Assembly: GCA_025331565.1 (NCBI GenBank)
Contig: JAFREQ010000030.1
Location: forward strand, 1-64,000
Reading direction: 5' to 3'
Origin: Holacanthus passer
Taxonomy: Eukaryota > Chordata > Actinopteri > Pomacanthidae
Length of the DNA: 64,000 bases
Part shown: one piece after another, positions 45,558-59,900 of the stretch
How the letters are laid out: every line of letters begins with the position of its first letter
Numbering within the stretch: position 1 is the first letter of the stretch
Translations under genes and position numbers: made by a program
The notes under the pieces: model-generated
The model's database searches: none
What the model was told of the DNA's origin: nothing
What the model saw: only the letters and a program-made list of their open reading frames with translations

Positions 45558-48340
45558 AGACAGAGACTCTGAGCGTTTGTGTGGAGTTTGCTTTGGTTTG
45601 CTAGTTTTCTATTATAATCTACTATATATGATATTGTGTGATCAAGAAAACTCATCCATAAAGAACATATTTAATAGTATTTCAATTCATCAAATGATTA
45701 AAAACTGACAGCCACTGACAATGAGCCTAAATCATTTTCATATCCCCCTTGATGCAGAAACCTTACTGTTGTGTTGCTTCCTTGCTTATTGATCTTCATA
45801 TATAATGGTTCTAATCATTTTCTTTAATCATCCACTTTTGCAAAAGGTTCAAAAAGTGAGTTATACGAAGAGACGTATTTCACATCAAATGAGAAGTAAA
45901 AGTAGAGATTATGATGTGTGGCGTTGTTGCATACAGTATCTGCACACGCCAATCTGATACATATTTTGAAACCTAATGTTAATCATTCAACACTTGGTAG
46001 TCTTTCAGTCAATTCTCCTCCAGGATTGGAGGTGCCAGCTCTAAAGTAGGCATTTCCCCAAATTGGAAGGATGTTCCTCCTAAAACCCTTCACACTTTGA
46101 ACCAAACCTCAATTATATTCATTACAAAGGGATTTAGTGTATTTTATTTGACCAGTTGTTTGGACAAGCACATATATAAAGGCAGAGAGGAGTTCAAATG
46201 TTCAATTGAGGAGAACAATTGTTTTGGATTTTAGTTTCCTTGAATGTATGTTGGAAGAGTAATGTAATATAATTTGATTCAAAAGTTCATCCTCACAAAA
46301 TTTTTCTAACTGTAATTGCACATTATCTGTTTTTCAATTAACAGCATGTTGATGTGCCCAGTGAAGGAGCTTATGTTTAAGCTTAAAGTGTATTAGAGAA
46401 TAAATTCAGGTTGTCTCAGCCTCTGTTGCACCATATTTTTCTCTACTCTATACTGTAATCTCTCTCACACACACACAAGTCCCCCAACTTTATGGAAGTG
46501 CTGTCCTGCAGTAAACTACTGATGGAGTCCTCTAATTTATGAAGAGCAGCCTTGTCTCTTTGTGTTTTGCCTATGTTCTTATGTTTTCTTCAGTTGTCTG
46601 AAGCTACATTGATACATCACATATTGATCTGACGAGACTGATGTTCAACAGCAGTAATGATTTACTCCACAAGAGTGCGCTCTTGAGCCTCAGTAGCGCC
46701 TTTCCTGTCACATTTGATTACATTGAGCTGCCTTTTACCGCAAAAGCAGCATAAAGATCTAGTGTAGGAATATAGTTTATATTATAACTTAACACACAAA
46801 GATGTTACAGAAAGTTTTATATTTGTAAATATTGATATGTATATGAAATTAGTTTTAAATAACAGGTCATGATTTCTTTCTGCTGTGCTGAACTCACACC
46901 TACATGATACTGAAGAACGTAGAAGATAGATAAAGTATTCCAACAAAAGAGAAATGGAAACACAGCCGTACATAGTCAAAAGAAGACTTGACTTTAAAGA
47001 TATTTTCTTTCCATTTCTACACTTTACATAAATCACTGTAGAGCCTTGTCTTTATTACATATTTAGTTTTAGGTTCGGTTCATTAAGCGTTAAAGCACTG
47101 AAGCCTCATTTTTTAGAAATATCTGCTCTTCTTCATTTAAACATGGAGTCACCATCCGTCTCTATTCTTAGAGAGAGCTTCCTTCAAGTGACGAGGTGCC
47201 ACGACTGAGGATGTTATGAAACTGAACTTTATGCAAAGAGAAAGAGTTCAGACAGGCAGCTCTGCTCTTACATGGTATTTATTTCATGACACCACTAACT
47301 GTGGGCATGGGATGGTGCCAGCTGTATGTGTGTGTGTGTGTGTGTGTGTGAAAGAGAGAGAGAGACTTGTGCTACTTTTGGGGACACACACCAGATTCAA
47401 GACGAGTTAATTGGGGACAGCTGGTGCAATTGGGGATGAAAGCTGTGCCCCTAATTTGGAAAACACTGATTTTTGGGTTAGTGGTTAAGGTTAGGGTTAG
47501 GTCAAGGTCAGGGGAAGGGTTAGGGTTAGGCAAGTAGTCGTTAGGGTTAGGGTACGTCTCCAGAAAATGATAAAAGTCTATGTGAACTCGCCAAAAGTGA
47601 TATAAGCATGTGTGCGTTTGTGTGTGCACGCATGAGTTTGTGTATTTGTACATATGATTTAACCATTGTGTGGGATTAAAATGCACGCCCTCTCAGTCTC
47701 TCAGACATCAGAGGGGAAAGTGATTTTCCCTTTTTTACATTAAGTGTTCCAATGGGATGAGACTTGGGTAAGACTTTGACCCACAACTTTCCATAGACAA
47801 ACAATAAAACAAATATGCATTGAATGGATCAAGTGTATTACAAAAAAGAGAGAGATCCTTATGAAATCATGGTCTTTTATAAGTTGAGCTCACGTGTCTT
47901 GTGGTGTCCTGACCATGTGACCAGCCTGTAAGAAAGAGGTTGATTTGATTTGAGCTACCTGCTGCAGAATAGCAACATACTGTATGTGGATAAAACAAGT
48001 GTTAACAAGTCTGTGCTGGGATACACAAATTATTATTAAAAAAAATCATCTGAATCTTTGTCTGATTTGACAGTTGGGGAATAGAAAAATAAAATAAATT
48101 TATTATGTTTGCATTATCTTCCCTTGGTGTTTTTCATTGATTGTCAGTTTTCATTTTCCACATTTTCCACATTGATAGGTTACAAACGTGACCTGATGAA
48201 AAGGAGCAAAAAAAAAAAGTTGTATAAATGAAGAAAATGGGAGGGATAGATGAAGTAGCAGATCTGAGGGAGTGACAGAAAAAGAAAGAGGGAGGGAGGG
48301 AAAAGAGGAGAATAGAGAGACAGCAGGACCAAACTCACTG
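45558..48340. other. Intergenic region between tekt4 and loxl4
   Basis: It contains the tekt4 3'UTR (poly(A) signal near 46399), AT-rich DNA, a (TG)n tract at about 47325-47350 and the TTAGGG-like block noted separately. No gene or RNA is recognised. Confidence 0.5.
47405..47600. repeat. Fish dispersed repeat with interstitial TTAGGG-like copies
   Basis: GGTTAGTGGTTAAGGTTAGGGTTAGG, GGGTTAGGGTTAGG and GTTAGGGTTAGGG occur at 47478-47552 amid non-telomeric bases. They are followed by GTCTCCAGAAAATGATAAAAGTCTATGTG. This combination is a familiar teleost dispersed repeat rather than a telomere. Confidence 0.6.
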
Positions 48341-48407
48341 CCTTCTTTTCCTCCAGTGCTCGCTCCTCTCTTTCTCCTTGTGACTCCAGGCTGAGCTCAA
48401 CAGAGAG
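48341..48407 (+). other. loxl4: Possible loxl4 5' non-coding exon
   Basis: A strong donor (CAGAGAG/GTGAGT) at 48407 precedes the first coding exon, whose acceptor CTCCAG is just one base before the ATG. A 5'UTR exon must therefore lie upstream, and this is the best candidate. Its left edge is not defined. Confidence 0.35.
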
Positions 48408-49305
48408 GTGAGTTGGACCTCAGCAATTTTCTTTCTTCTCTTTTTTTTTGTCAAAGTCCACTTTTCCTCCAAATTATGTTATTGATTTCATCCCTGCAGC
48501 TGCTTGAACTCATCCACACTCATTTTTCCTTAAACAATTAATTCAGCCCTCATTAGTCTGACTTACAACTTTTATTTACACATATTTGTTTGTACTGTCT
48601 GTATTCATATGTAAAGCAGAGTTTCACTGACTGAGTTTACTATCAGGTGTCTCTTTCAACCTCCGGATCTCCTTTCCACTTGCTCCTTATCTCTCCAGTT
48701 TCTTCCCCTCCATTAAAAGAAAAGGTTTTAGGGGTGGTCCAAGGATGAATTAATCATTGCTCATTAACCAAAACGTCTCTCGCAGGCTCAGACCTGCTGC
48801 TTTATTTATGTGTGAGAACATTTTTATGATGGTGTTTATTTGCTTTTGTGTCTGCTGGCTAAATACATGCAGCTAAACTTGAGGGTTTGCGGAAAGCCCA
48901 AGTTTCCGTTGGCTGGATGGACAGGCTACTTTTAGCTTTGGTTATTACTCCCTTTGCCCTGAGTGGGTTTCACAATGTTTCTCAAGCCTCTGACTGCCCT
49001 TTAAATGACTCTGATTATTTTAAAGGAAGAAAACATCTATCAATCTTCCATTTCACAGCTGAACATCCCTTTAGGGTTGGAAGAGAAGTTTCTAATTATA
49101 TGTTTTGTCAGAGGATGGAATGTGAGTTTCATGGCTTTGCGTGATTTTTTGATTTTTGTGGTAACATGTGCATATACATATATTTAAGGGCTCCAGCTTT
49201 ACGTGCATCTTCTGTGTTTTCTGTACTGTTTTACTTCTTTTTTCCCAGCGTCGCACTACTTCCATCTCATTCCCATCACACTGCCTTTATTTTTCCTTCT
49301 CCAGG

Positions 49306-51292
49306 ATGCTGTGCCTCAGCTCCCTGTCCACCCTCCTCCTCCTGTTTCTCCTCTACCCTCCTCCACTGTCTGCCCAGGAGGTGCTTTTACGTCTGGCAGG
49401 TGTGGGTCGGCGCAATGCAAACGAGGGACGTGTGGAGGTTTTCTACAATGGCGCATGGGGCACGGTGTGTGATGATGAGGTGGACATTAACCTGGCCAAT
49501 GTGGTGTGCCGACAGCTGGGTTTCCAACGGGGCTTCACCTGGGCGCACAGTGCCAAGTTTGGAGAGGGTCGAGGTATGTCCATCCAATCCTACTAATAAA
49601 GTCTTTATTCCTTTTAATTCAATGACTTACCGCCCTTTGTTCCTGTTAGGTTTGATCTGGTTGGACAATGTGCGCTGCAAGGGCACAGAGCTCTCCATTG
49701 CAGAGTGCCGCTCCAATGGTTGGGGAATTAATGACTGCACCCATGCTGAGGACCTGGGGGTCATTTGCAGCCCAGAAAGGAGACAAGGCTCCCCACCTGC
49801 CGCCGTGGAGCAGGCTCCTTCATCCTCCAGGCACCAGCCAAGCCAGCCAAGACAGAGAAGCCCACCACAGTCCGTGTCCCCTCCAGCTCCACCTTCTTCT
49901 GGAAGAGGCCACGAGATCGCCCTCCATCGCAACCCAACGTCTTCCCGTCGCAGCAGCATCTCGCCACAGGAAAACGGCCACGAGATCCAGATCCTGAGAC
50001 GGAATCGAGGCAGCTCCAGAGCAGTCCCGCAGGTTAGCTCAGCTCTGCCACAAGGGCACGAGCTACCTCCACGTCTGGCAAACGGCGCGTCCTACAGACA
50101 GAGACAGGAGACAGCCAGGAACAGTCCACCAGCAGTGAGACGAGAGGCAGGGGGACAGGTAGACAGGCAGGCCCAGTCTCATTCAGAGCGGAGGAGTGAC
50201 AGGAACCAGCATCTCAGCGGGAACCACGTCGAACCAGAGCCTGTTTATCCAGACATGGGGCTGGAGACTGATGCACACTACACACAGGTAAAAGCACACA
50301 CACATAGACACACATCACCTCTAGTACGCACCAAAAAAGCCCGATCTAGCTTTCCTCAGACTCCCATGCATAAATGTCATTTGTGGAGCCACAGGCCAGT
50401 GGACATGTATAATTAGAGACAAACCTAAAACCAGACCTTCTCCAGATCCACTTCTAATGCAGCAGCAGGCCTTTGAGTTTAGCATCCAACCACCAGAAGG
50501 TCTACAGCCTGACTCTTAAATGCACAAGACACTGAGATGAAAGGAAATTGCAAGACATTTATCCCCTTTGTTTGGCTTTCTTTCCTTTCAACTTGCTGAG
50601 TTTACACTTTCTTTACCATTTTGTAATCATCATGACACGTATCCTGACACATTAAACAAACTCTGTTTTCTGTTACTGTATTTCCTGCATCCTACAGCAC
50701 ATAATGTGGATGATTAGAGAGCGTGATGATTAGAGACACAGCATGTCATCTTATCATGTTGTTCTTCTCTCGATTGCGTGCTGTCTGCAGCTATATAGTT
50801 AAACAAAGTCATGTTTATTGACTCAAGTTAATCCTGTTTTAGTGTGCATGACAAAAGCTTGGTTGATGTGGGTTGAGGTTGAAGCCTGAGGTTGAAATGT
50901 GACAAGGATCCATTTCAATCCTCTGGCAGGGAAAGAGTTTAAATAAAAGTCTTCATTCAGAATAAAGCAGTGCCATAATTAATAATGAATCATCTTTAAA
51001 CATTCGTTTTTTCTTAAACAGGGATCTGTTAACTTGGAGGAGGCTCGTCTACGGCCCGTGCTGACCGGCAACCACGGCGGTATGGTGACGGAAGGAGTGC
51101 TGGAAGTGAAGCATGCTGGGAGGTGGCGTCATGTGTGCAGCCACGGCTGGGACCTCAGCAGCAGCCGTGTCGCCTGTGGCATGTTAGGATTCCCGGCTGC
51201 AGAAGCGTTTGACCAAAACGCCTACAGGTGAGTATGTGAGAGTGGACACGGCAGAGTGACAGAGGAGGAGGGAGACAGAAAAAGTGTGTGTG

Positions 51293-51323
<31 letters not shown>

Positions 51324-54300
51324 CTGTGTATCTGTGGTTATGAAAGGGATGGAAAAGTGTGGTAGACTACACATCCTTTCATGGATTAGATGGCCCCATG
51401 CCTGGATTGCTGTTCCATCTCCCCCCTGTAGTAGAGGTTAACCACAAGTGCTGTCATTAGTGCAACCACTTGGCAAAAGACATGTCCACTGTGGCATTAG
51501 CCGAGTCCGGCTGTCCGCCAGGCCTGTCTGCCTGATTGGCTGAGCGGACCTCAATGCAGACCTTTAAAATAGTCTCAGAGAGTGTGTTATTAATGTCAGA
51601 TCCAGACTACAGGATTATCATCGTCATTATGGTGCGTGTCTGTACATGAATCCTCCCTTACATGGCTTCTAATCTCATATAATTAAGAAACCCCCAGTGA
51701 AAACTGTGTGCAGCAGCACTTTCTAATATGGAGTGATATGTGTGAAAGTCTGATGACTCACATCTTTTCAACCTAAGTAGATATAACTGCTATAATCAAT
51801 ATTCTTACATTAACAATAGAAGAAAGGAATATGTGTGTGTGAAAGAGTTTGTTACAAATAATTATCACCTGACTCTGCAGTTGCCCTCAGCTCTACTGAG
51901 TCATCTTCAGACACAGCACGCAACCGTTTTTGGCAAAAAAGCTCTAAAAACCCAAGACAGACTACTTACCCAACACCAAACAGTGGACAGAGTTAGTAAT
52001 TCAATTCAATTCAATTCAATTTTATTTGTATAGTGCCAAATCACTACAGAAGTAGACCATACACTTTATAATATTATTTATAGAGACCCAACAGTTCCCA
52101 TCATGAGCAAGCACTTGGCGACAGCGGCGAGGAAAAACTTCCTTTTAACGGGCAGAAACCTCGGGACAGAACCAGACTTTGTTGCTGATTTGTTCGTTAG
52201 TTAACAACAATTACAGTTGCATGGGAACAATCATTGTGTTTTCTTTGTTAAAATTACAATGTGCTAATATTTCACTTGATGGTACAGACATAGAAGCACA
52301 TTAGTTTAGAATATAGACAGAAAATCTCATGAGCTACAAAAGCTAGTACATAGAGTAGCAGGAAAAGAACTTCAGCTTTCTATTTCTTATATGTTTTCAT
52401 AAGCTTTTTTTATTGTCCCTCAAACACAAATCATTTACTCAACTAATAATGTCAGGTTGTCATGCTTATTTTGCGTCCATAAATCCAGCTCATCCATCTA
52501 ACTTCAGTTATAAATACCCACAGAAGCACCTACACAAACCTTCAAAGCCGTCACACACATACCATGAAAACCCCAACCCCTCACTTACACACACATGCTA
52601 ATACATCCCTCCCTCCACCCTCATCGCACAGCATCCTACGAGACATTATATAAACAATGTAGGCTACAAGATCCACATGCATACACAAATAAATACACAC
52701 GCATACGCTTGTGCACACGTGAACACAACCCTCTGTGTGTCCGTCTGTCTGCCCACAGAGGTCTTTTTATGGCTTGGCTAACAGGACGACTACTGACCGC
52801 TGGCCTGCCCTTCACCATCTGTCTCTCCATGTTGCCAATAATTACCCCTTGTGTCCTGCTCCGCTCTGGATGCAGGCTGCTTCTCCTCAGCTGCCCTCTT
52901 CACCGCCACAGCAATGAATAACACGCTCTCATACTGTCTTATCTCTCAAGACTTCTTCGCATCTTGTTGTTCAGATGCAGTGATGTGAGAAACTTTTATC
53001 CAGTTTGTCCTATTGCTTATGTTTGTCAAACTAGGAGCTCTTTCAAGTCAAAGATGGAGCAATGGTTTAATCATGACGTTGGCCAAGTCTGGTCGTTCCA
53101 TCGTGCCAGCTTTCTAAATTGAATGCTAATGTGGACAACAAAGCTGAAAAACACCTCTGAGCTGTCTGGAGAAACACCATATTTTTGTACCAAGAATCCA
53201 ACCAGCAGCCTGTGTAAAGACTGGACCAGGCCAGAGAATGTTGTTTGTTTTCTGTCAACCTCCACCCAGCTACGTGGGAGACATTTTTGTCCGATAGTAA
53301 ACAGCTGAGGGGAGAAGACGGTTATTTTTAACAGGAAGAACCAGCAACAAGAGGTGGATCTTTGGCATCTGGTGCCGTGTGTGTTCACGTGTTTTAAAGC
53401 ACATATTTATGTCAGTGTCCTTTTGAAAATGTTTTCTGGCGTAGAAATTGTGACGTGTCTTATCCACTTATGGCCATTTTTAGTCACGCAAGTAACTTGT
53501 CTATAGGCAATGTCTGTCAGTCTGTCCACCACTTTGGTCCAGACTGATTGCCATGAAATTTGTACAGACATTCATGAAGTTCACATGGGCTCACATCTCA
53601 ACATATCCTGAATGGACAGGCTCAAAATTTGATCTTTCGTCTATTCTAAGGACTTTAGTTCCAGACATTCATGTAGCACCGACATTCATGTTCCCCTCAG
53701 GATGAACTGTAGTATGACCCCTTATTAACTTTTCATCTAGTGCCATATTTGGGCCATAATTTTGTCCAAGATAGCAACCTGATGGCCTCAACGGGACTTT
53801 GTAATGAGACGGTGAACATGGTAAACGTTATACCTGCTAAACATCAACATGCTAACATTGTCATTGCGAGCACGCCTACGCCTAAGTACAGCCTCGCGGA
53901 GCCGCATAGCGTGGCTGTAGACTCTTGTTTAGATAGATCCACACATGATAGCAGTCGCATAACATCTTCCTGGTGCTACCCAGTGCGCTGACAGTGCTCC
54001 ATGCCTGCTCGTCTTTGGGGTTTGTGTCCACTGGAACAGCTGTAATTATGGTCTGAGAGATCCTCTAATCTACAGTATTCTCTCGACTGAACCTGCTGCA
54101 CACCCTTTGCTGTGTCAGCGATTCCCGCTCTGGCCGTGTGGTTGTTTTTTCGGTGCGACTGGCTTTGTCTCAGCCTGTTAAGTTGCTCAGCACATTTTTA
54201 CAGATGTTTAAATACTCCCCCACTTTGCTGTGCTTACAAAAGGCGAGCGTTAAAGCCATTTTCCAGCTCCCCTTGTTTCATCACATCCACACTCTCTTTG

Positions 54301-56885
54301 AGGCCGGCAGAAACTTCTTCAGCTCAATTTACTTTAACCCCCTGTTCCTTCTCCCCTCCTCAGTTACGCTTTTTTTTTAAAGACATTTTATGCCTTTGTG
54401 GCAATTATACTAAAACCCACATTTCATGGAAAGTACATCATTATGACCCCTTTGAGTTTTTTCGTTCCATGGAGGTTGATAGGATTGTCTAGAGGCTGTT
54501 GTGGAGTCAGTGTGGCAACCTGCTGTCTCTTGACTGAGCCAATTGTTCCAGTCAGGCAGCTTTGCATTCATGCAGTATAATAACAGGTTATCTGTGCTCT
54601 CCTGACAGTCAGCTCCTCTCTCCAGTGTGGCTTACGGTATTGTGTGGTCACGGTTGCATGAAAAAAAAAAGGAACTGAGCTGAAGGTCCTGAGAAGGAAG
54701 AAAGTTCTCTCCCGGTCAAGCTTGACACTGTGGTTCCCTTCCCTTCATGTAAATCTCCTTATAAGACTGAGAGAGCTTTAACTCACCTCCCACCTGAGTG
54801 TCTGACCTGACAAAGACAACATCCACTCTGCTTTTAACTCTCAGTAGGATATTTGTCAGTGAAAACCAAAAGAACATGCTTTTTATCTTCCTGTGAAGTT
54901 CAGCGATGCTCATAAAAGTTGCCCGGTTCACAGAGAATTCAGTCTTACATCACTCGCTCCTTGTTTCCCAGCATGCAGTCATAACGTTGGGTAACAACGA
55001 CGCTGGGGCTTTAAAGAGCTTTGTTTTTAAAAAGGCAAGGCAAGGAAAGTTGATATGTACATGCATATTTCCACGTCTGGTGTGTGTGAACCAACATGCT
55101 ACTGCTCGACCGCACAGCAGACACTGCCAAGCAGAGCAGGCAATTATAAGGGCAGCACTCTCTCCCCCCCCTCCTCCCCCAAACCATGAACTAACACCTC
55201 CTCACAGTCTGTCTCTCTCATTTTGATTCACCACCAAGTTATGAAACTTTTTTTAAGCTATTCACACACAGAGATAGGCTCACGCACACGCATTTTGTTG
55301 TGTAGACTTATCATTTTATGTGACTTATTCCCTTGCAGAGGGGGCAGCTCTGGTTTTAGGGTTGCTCCTGCTTCTAGAGCAGCTAGACAAGGAGAAAGGG
55401 AGGGCAATAGAAGGAAGGAAGAAAAGGAAGGCTGGGAAGGAGGAAGGAAGAATGAAGAAAACAGTAAAAGAGAAAAAAGAGAAGCAAAGTAGGGGATTAA
55501 ATTTAGAAAAGAAGGAATGATGGATGAAAAGAAGAAAGGATGAAGGAATGAAACAAAGAAGGAAAGATTTTAAGATAGTAAAGAACAGAGATATTAGAGA
55601 GAAATCCTAATCGCAATTTTTTATTTTTAAAGGATGAAGGAATGAAACAAAGAAGGAAAGATTTTAAGATAGTAAAGAACAGAGATATTAGAGAGAAATC
55701 CTAATCGCAATTTTTTATTTTTAAAGGGTGAAGGCATGAAACAAAGAAGGAAAGATTTTAAGATAGTAAAGAACAGAGATATTAGAGAGAAATCCTAATT
55801 GCAATTTTTTATTTCATGTAAAATTCGACTAAACAGTAACTCCAGCTGGAGTAAATAGTAGCCTACCCATTTTTTCCCCTAAAATGTAGCACAATAGAAT
55901 TATAAAGGTTGACAAAATTGGAAGTGCCTGTAACAAAAGGTTACTAATCAATATTTTTGTACTAATATGTATGAAATTATAAGATATATTTTTATGTCAA
56001 TAGTGATGACTGATAATGATAAACCCACAGAGAATTAACACTCAACTCAAGCTCTCCTCAGTTTTAGCATCTTAACTGTTTAGGTTCGCTCTCACCAATC
56101 TCATCAACCTCATTTCTTGCAGCATCAAGCAGCTGTTTAAGATATTTTCAGTGCAGCTACAACACAAAGAGAGTCAGGATTTAGTGTGTCATTGCAGCTT
56201 TCACCACTTTGAGTGTGTTCATTGTTGAAGAGGAAAATTTCTACACCAGACTCATTGTCTACATTACATTTTTCCACTGCTGGACGTGTAACAAACATCA
56301 CAAAATAATGATATGTGTGAGCTTATCTGAGGATGGAAATTTCCATTTATTGTGAAAGAACTCATATACACAGTTTGCCCTTGCCCTGTCTCTCCTGTTT
56401 GTAAATGATTTGTATTGCACATATTCGATACAATATTTTGTCTGGCTCAGGGTCTCTGTTGTGGGTTTCTGCGGCCCTTCCAGCCTCAAACACGTTTCTC
56501 ATCTAATTGTGGGACTGTGTATAAAAGCCAGTGGAATACCAGGATACTGGGGTTCTCCTGGAGAGGAAACATCTCCGGCTTTAGTTTGCCAAATATTTAA
56601 TTGCATCATGAACCTGGTTGTAGAGTAAACCCTCCTCCTGTCTATACTTGGTGTTCTGACTCATTTAATTCAGGCACATTCATGAAGGGCGTCAGTCACG
56701 CTGCACCTGTCTGTGGTCACATTGGTCAATGCAAGTGGTCAGCTCTAATGTAAGTGTTTGTGTGTGTGTGAGTGTGTGTGTGTGTGTCACAGAGGGACAC
56801 TTCCCAGACTCCGGCTGGTGTGTGAATCATTCTTTTTATTGAATTCTCAGGTTTTTTCTTCTTTACTTTTTTAGGCTCTAGCATC

Positions 56886-56933
<48 letters not shown>

Positions 56934-59900
56934 CCAGGCGCAGGGGGCCTCATTTTGTGTATACACACTGTTTCCCTTTGGGATTTGACTTTAGTTTGAA
57001 GTAATACCCATGAAACTAGACACAGTTTAGAAAACCCTGTTGCAGTTGGCAGACCTCAATAAGGCTCCTCGCAGGGATTAACGTATAGTGGCTTATTCAC
57101 ATTTTTTAGCTTTTTTCCACACAGATGCCCCAAACCAGACATCCACTGTAGACTTACAGGCAAACACTAAAACAGAAATACTCATGAATGTAGAAATGGA
57201 AGATCTAAAAAAAAAAAAAAAAAAAGTCATGACAAGAAATTAGTGGTTTGAAAGGAAAGAAAAAAAGAAAGAGGGAATTATATGATCTGTTATTGTAAAT
57301 CTCCTTCTCTCTCACTGCCTGTCACATGTGGGCTATGTTTCTCCGAAGACACATAGTACGCCCTTTCCAGCATGTTGTGTCTCCTTCATAGCTTTCAATT
57401 TGTTTAGTTAAGGTTTGATAGACAGAGTAGGGATATCGAGGAAGAGAAGAAAGGATGATTGTGTATATGGAGTGTGTAGTGTAGAGGACAGCTGCTTGTT
57501 TAGTCTGCTGGATGTAAAAATGCACTGTTCTAAAATACTTTGTTTCTTTCAGGAAACTGTGGGACTCCAAGTTGGCCGATCCATCCTCCAGGTAAAATCA
57601 ACATCTGTTCTGTAAAAGATATAACTTGTGCATCAAAGATCATGAGTTAAATATGTCTCTCTCTGCTCTCTCTTCTGCCTCCACTTCTGTCTGCAGGCTG
57701 AGGACCCAGATCGGTAAGAAGGCCTACTGGGTGGAGAAGGTGCAGTGTCAGGGTGTGGAAGTCTCTCTGTCGCAGTGCCAGGCACAGCTGTCCATCCCCA
57801 GGAGTGACGTCCCGTGCAGCGGTGGCATGCACGCTGTGGTCCGCTGCGTCCCTGGATCCCAGTTCACACGCTACGGCAGAGCACCGGCGCCACCTGCTGT
57901 GCCGGTGAGTCTGCAGGAGGAAGCTGAGAAATATAGATGATGCATAAATGGGTGAAAGTTAAAGAAATAGTTTGATATTTTAGGAAATGATTTGTTTTCA
58001 TGCAGATTGATACCACGCTCAAATCTATGTTAGCAAAATAGTTGTAGCAACGGCTGCGATTAGCTTAGCTTAGCATAGGAAACTGTTTTCTGTACTCAAA
58101 CAAAAATATAAAAACACCAATTACAGTTACAGCATGTAATTCCTCCTAAAAATGCAGTTTGTCTGTTTGTGTGTACAATCAAGCAAATACGATATCATGT
58201 GTTAATTCGCAAAATTCAGAGGTGGTTAAAGGTCACGCTAGCGGTTTCATCCTCTGTCCAGTCTTTATGCTAAGCTACGCTAACCAGACAGAAGAAAGTA
58301 ATTTATCTTCTCATCAAACTCTCTGATTTCCAACAAATCCAACATTATCATAATTGTTATCGTCATCATAAAAGATAGTACTTTCTACATTGGAAGTGCT
58401 AAATGCTAAAGTAGCTGACTGTAAATGTAAAAAAACGAGAAAAGGAAAACATCAGAGAAACAGTCTATGTTAACGGGTGACTTTAAGAAATAGTCTGACA
58501 GGTTGGGACACGCTTATTTTCATTCTTGAAAATTCTTCATTCATTCTTGAGTTAAATAAGATACCACTCTCATGTGTGTACCATAAATATGAAGATACAA
58601 TCAGCAGGTAGTTAGCTTAAAAGCTAGCATGACATACATATTGCAATATTTACATGGCCTTTCTAAGGTATGTTTTTAACATTAGATCCAGCTGTTTCCC
58701 CAGTTTCCTGTCTTTGTGTTCAGCTAAGCTACCTGTCAACTGTTTGTGGTTTCAAACTTCTCAACTAACTGTCAGCATGAAAAATGTTTAAACCATTGAA
58801 ATAATAAGTTTGCTAGCTTCTTCTCCTCAAGTCGTCCACTGTGTTGAGGAGATAATTTAGCAAAGGTAACAGACCAAGGAAAGAAGAAAATAAAATAAAA
58901 TGAATTAGCATTTAAAAAATGTCTTAAAATAATGATGAATAAAAATAGATAATATCATCACCAGGCGGAAGTCCAGTTTATTAGACACTTCAGCTTTGTT
59001 CAGTCTGAAAATGTAGCTATAAGCATCCAGATCCATCCCTCACCTTGACTCTTCCTTTTCTCCTTTCAGCCTGTGGTGCGTCTGAAGGCGGGGCCCCGGG
59101 TCGGCGAGGGCCGTGTCGAGGTGCTGAGGGAGGGGAAGTGGGGCACGGTGTGTGACCACCTGTGGGACATCAATGCAGCCAGCGTGGTCTGCAGGGAGCT
59201 GGGCTTTGGGACGGCCAAAGAGGCCCTCACCAAGGCTCAGCTGGGACAGGGTAAGATCAGTCTGCACTTTGAAGTCTTTCTGGCACTTTTCACTGATGCA
59301 TGTGCGCGGCTTTACTCATCATAACGAATGAGGTCATGTTTAAACAAAACTATAACTGGGTCATCCTCTTGTGTCATAGCGAGCAGATATCCTCTTTCAC
59401 AAAATCACAGAGTATAAAAAAAGACCCCTGTCCACTCATCTGACAACAAGCTATGTGTTGAATGTTACAGGCTTTGAATCAGGGTTCATCATGCACTGTG
59501 AGCACGATCGGTATAGTTCCCTGATCCTTTAGACTAAACAGCCTAAATGTCTGTTGCTAAACGCGGCACTCCAAGAACCATGGTCCCGAGCAGACAAATA
59601 AACCCAGAGAAAATGTTTACAGCCCGACTTCTACTTCTATCACAGAAGCCGATTGTTGAGGAACTCTACCCATGACTAATTATACGAGTGTAAACTGTGC
59701 TAGGAGGTTCCAGCGACCAAAACAATGGCATGTGCTCCTGTCAAAATAAACCTGTTGTATGTGAAAAGTCAGCGCAGCTTTGAAACCAGGATGTCAGGCA
59801 ATCAGCTCTGAGCAGGACCAAACGTTCAGAATGATTGTGATTACTTTGGCACTGCTTTTGTTGTGGGCAGGAAAATATAGCCACTAAATTGTCTAGCAGC

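Noticed and set aside
47478..47552. A true telomere or chromosome-fusion point
   Set aside because: The units are few, interrupted and embedded in a known type of fish dispersed repeat, between two ordinary genes.
49166..50416. A single 416-codon open frame on + over the loxl4 start
   Set aside because: It is out of frame with SRCR1 in 49306-49573, crosses a clear GT-AG intron, and is in the loxl4 frame only from 49650. The spliced model gives proper SRCR1 continuity, so this is not a separate gene.
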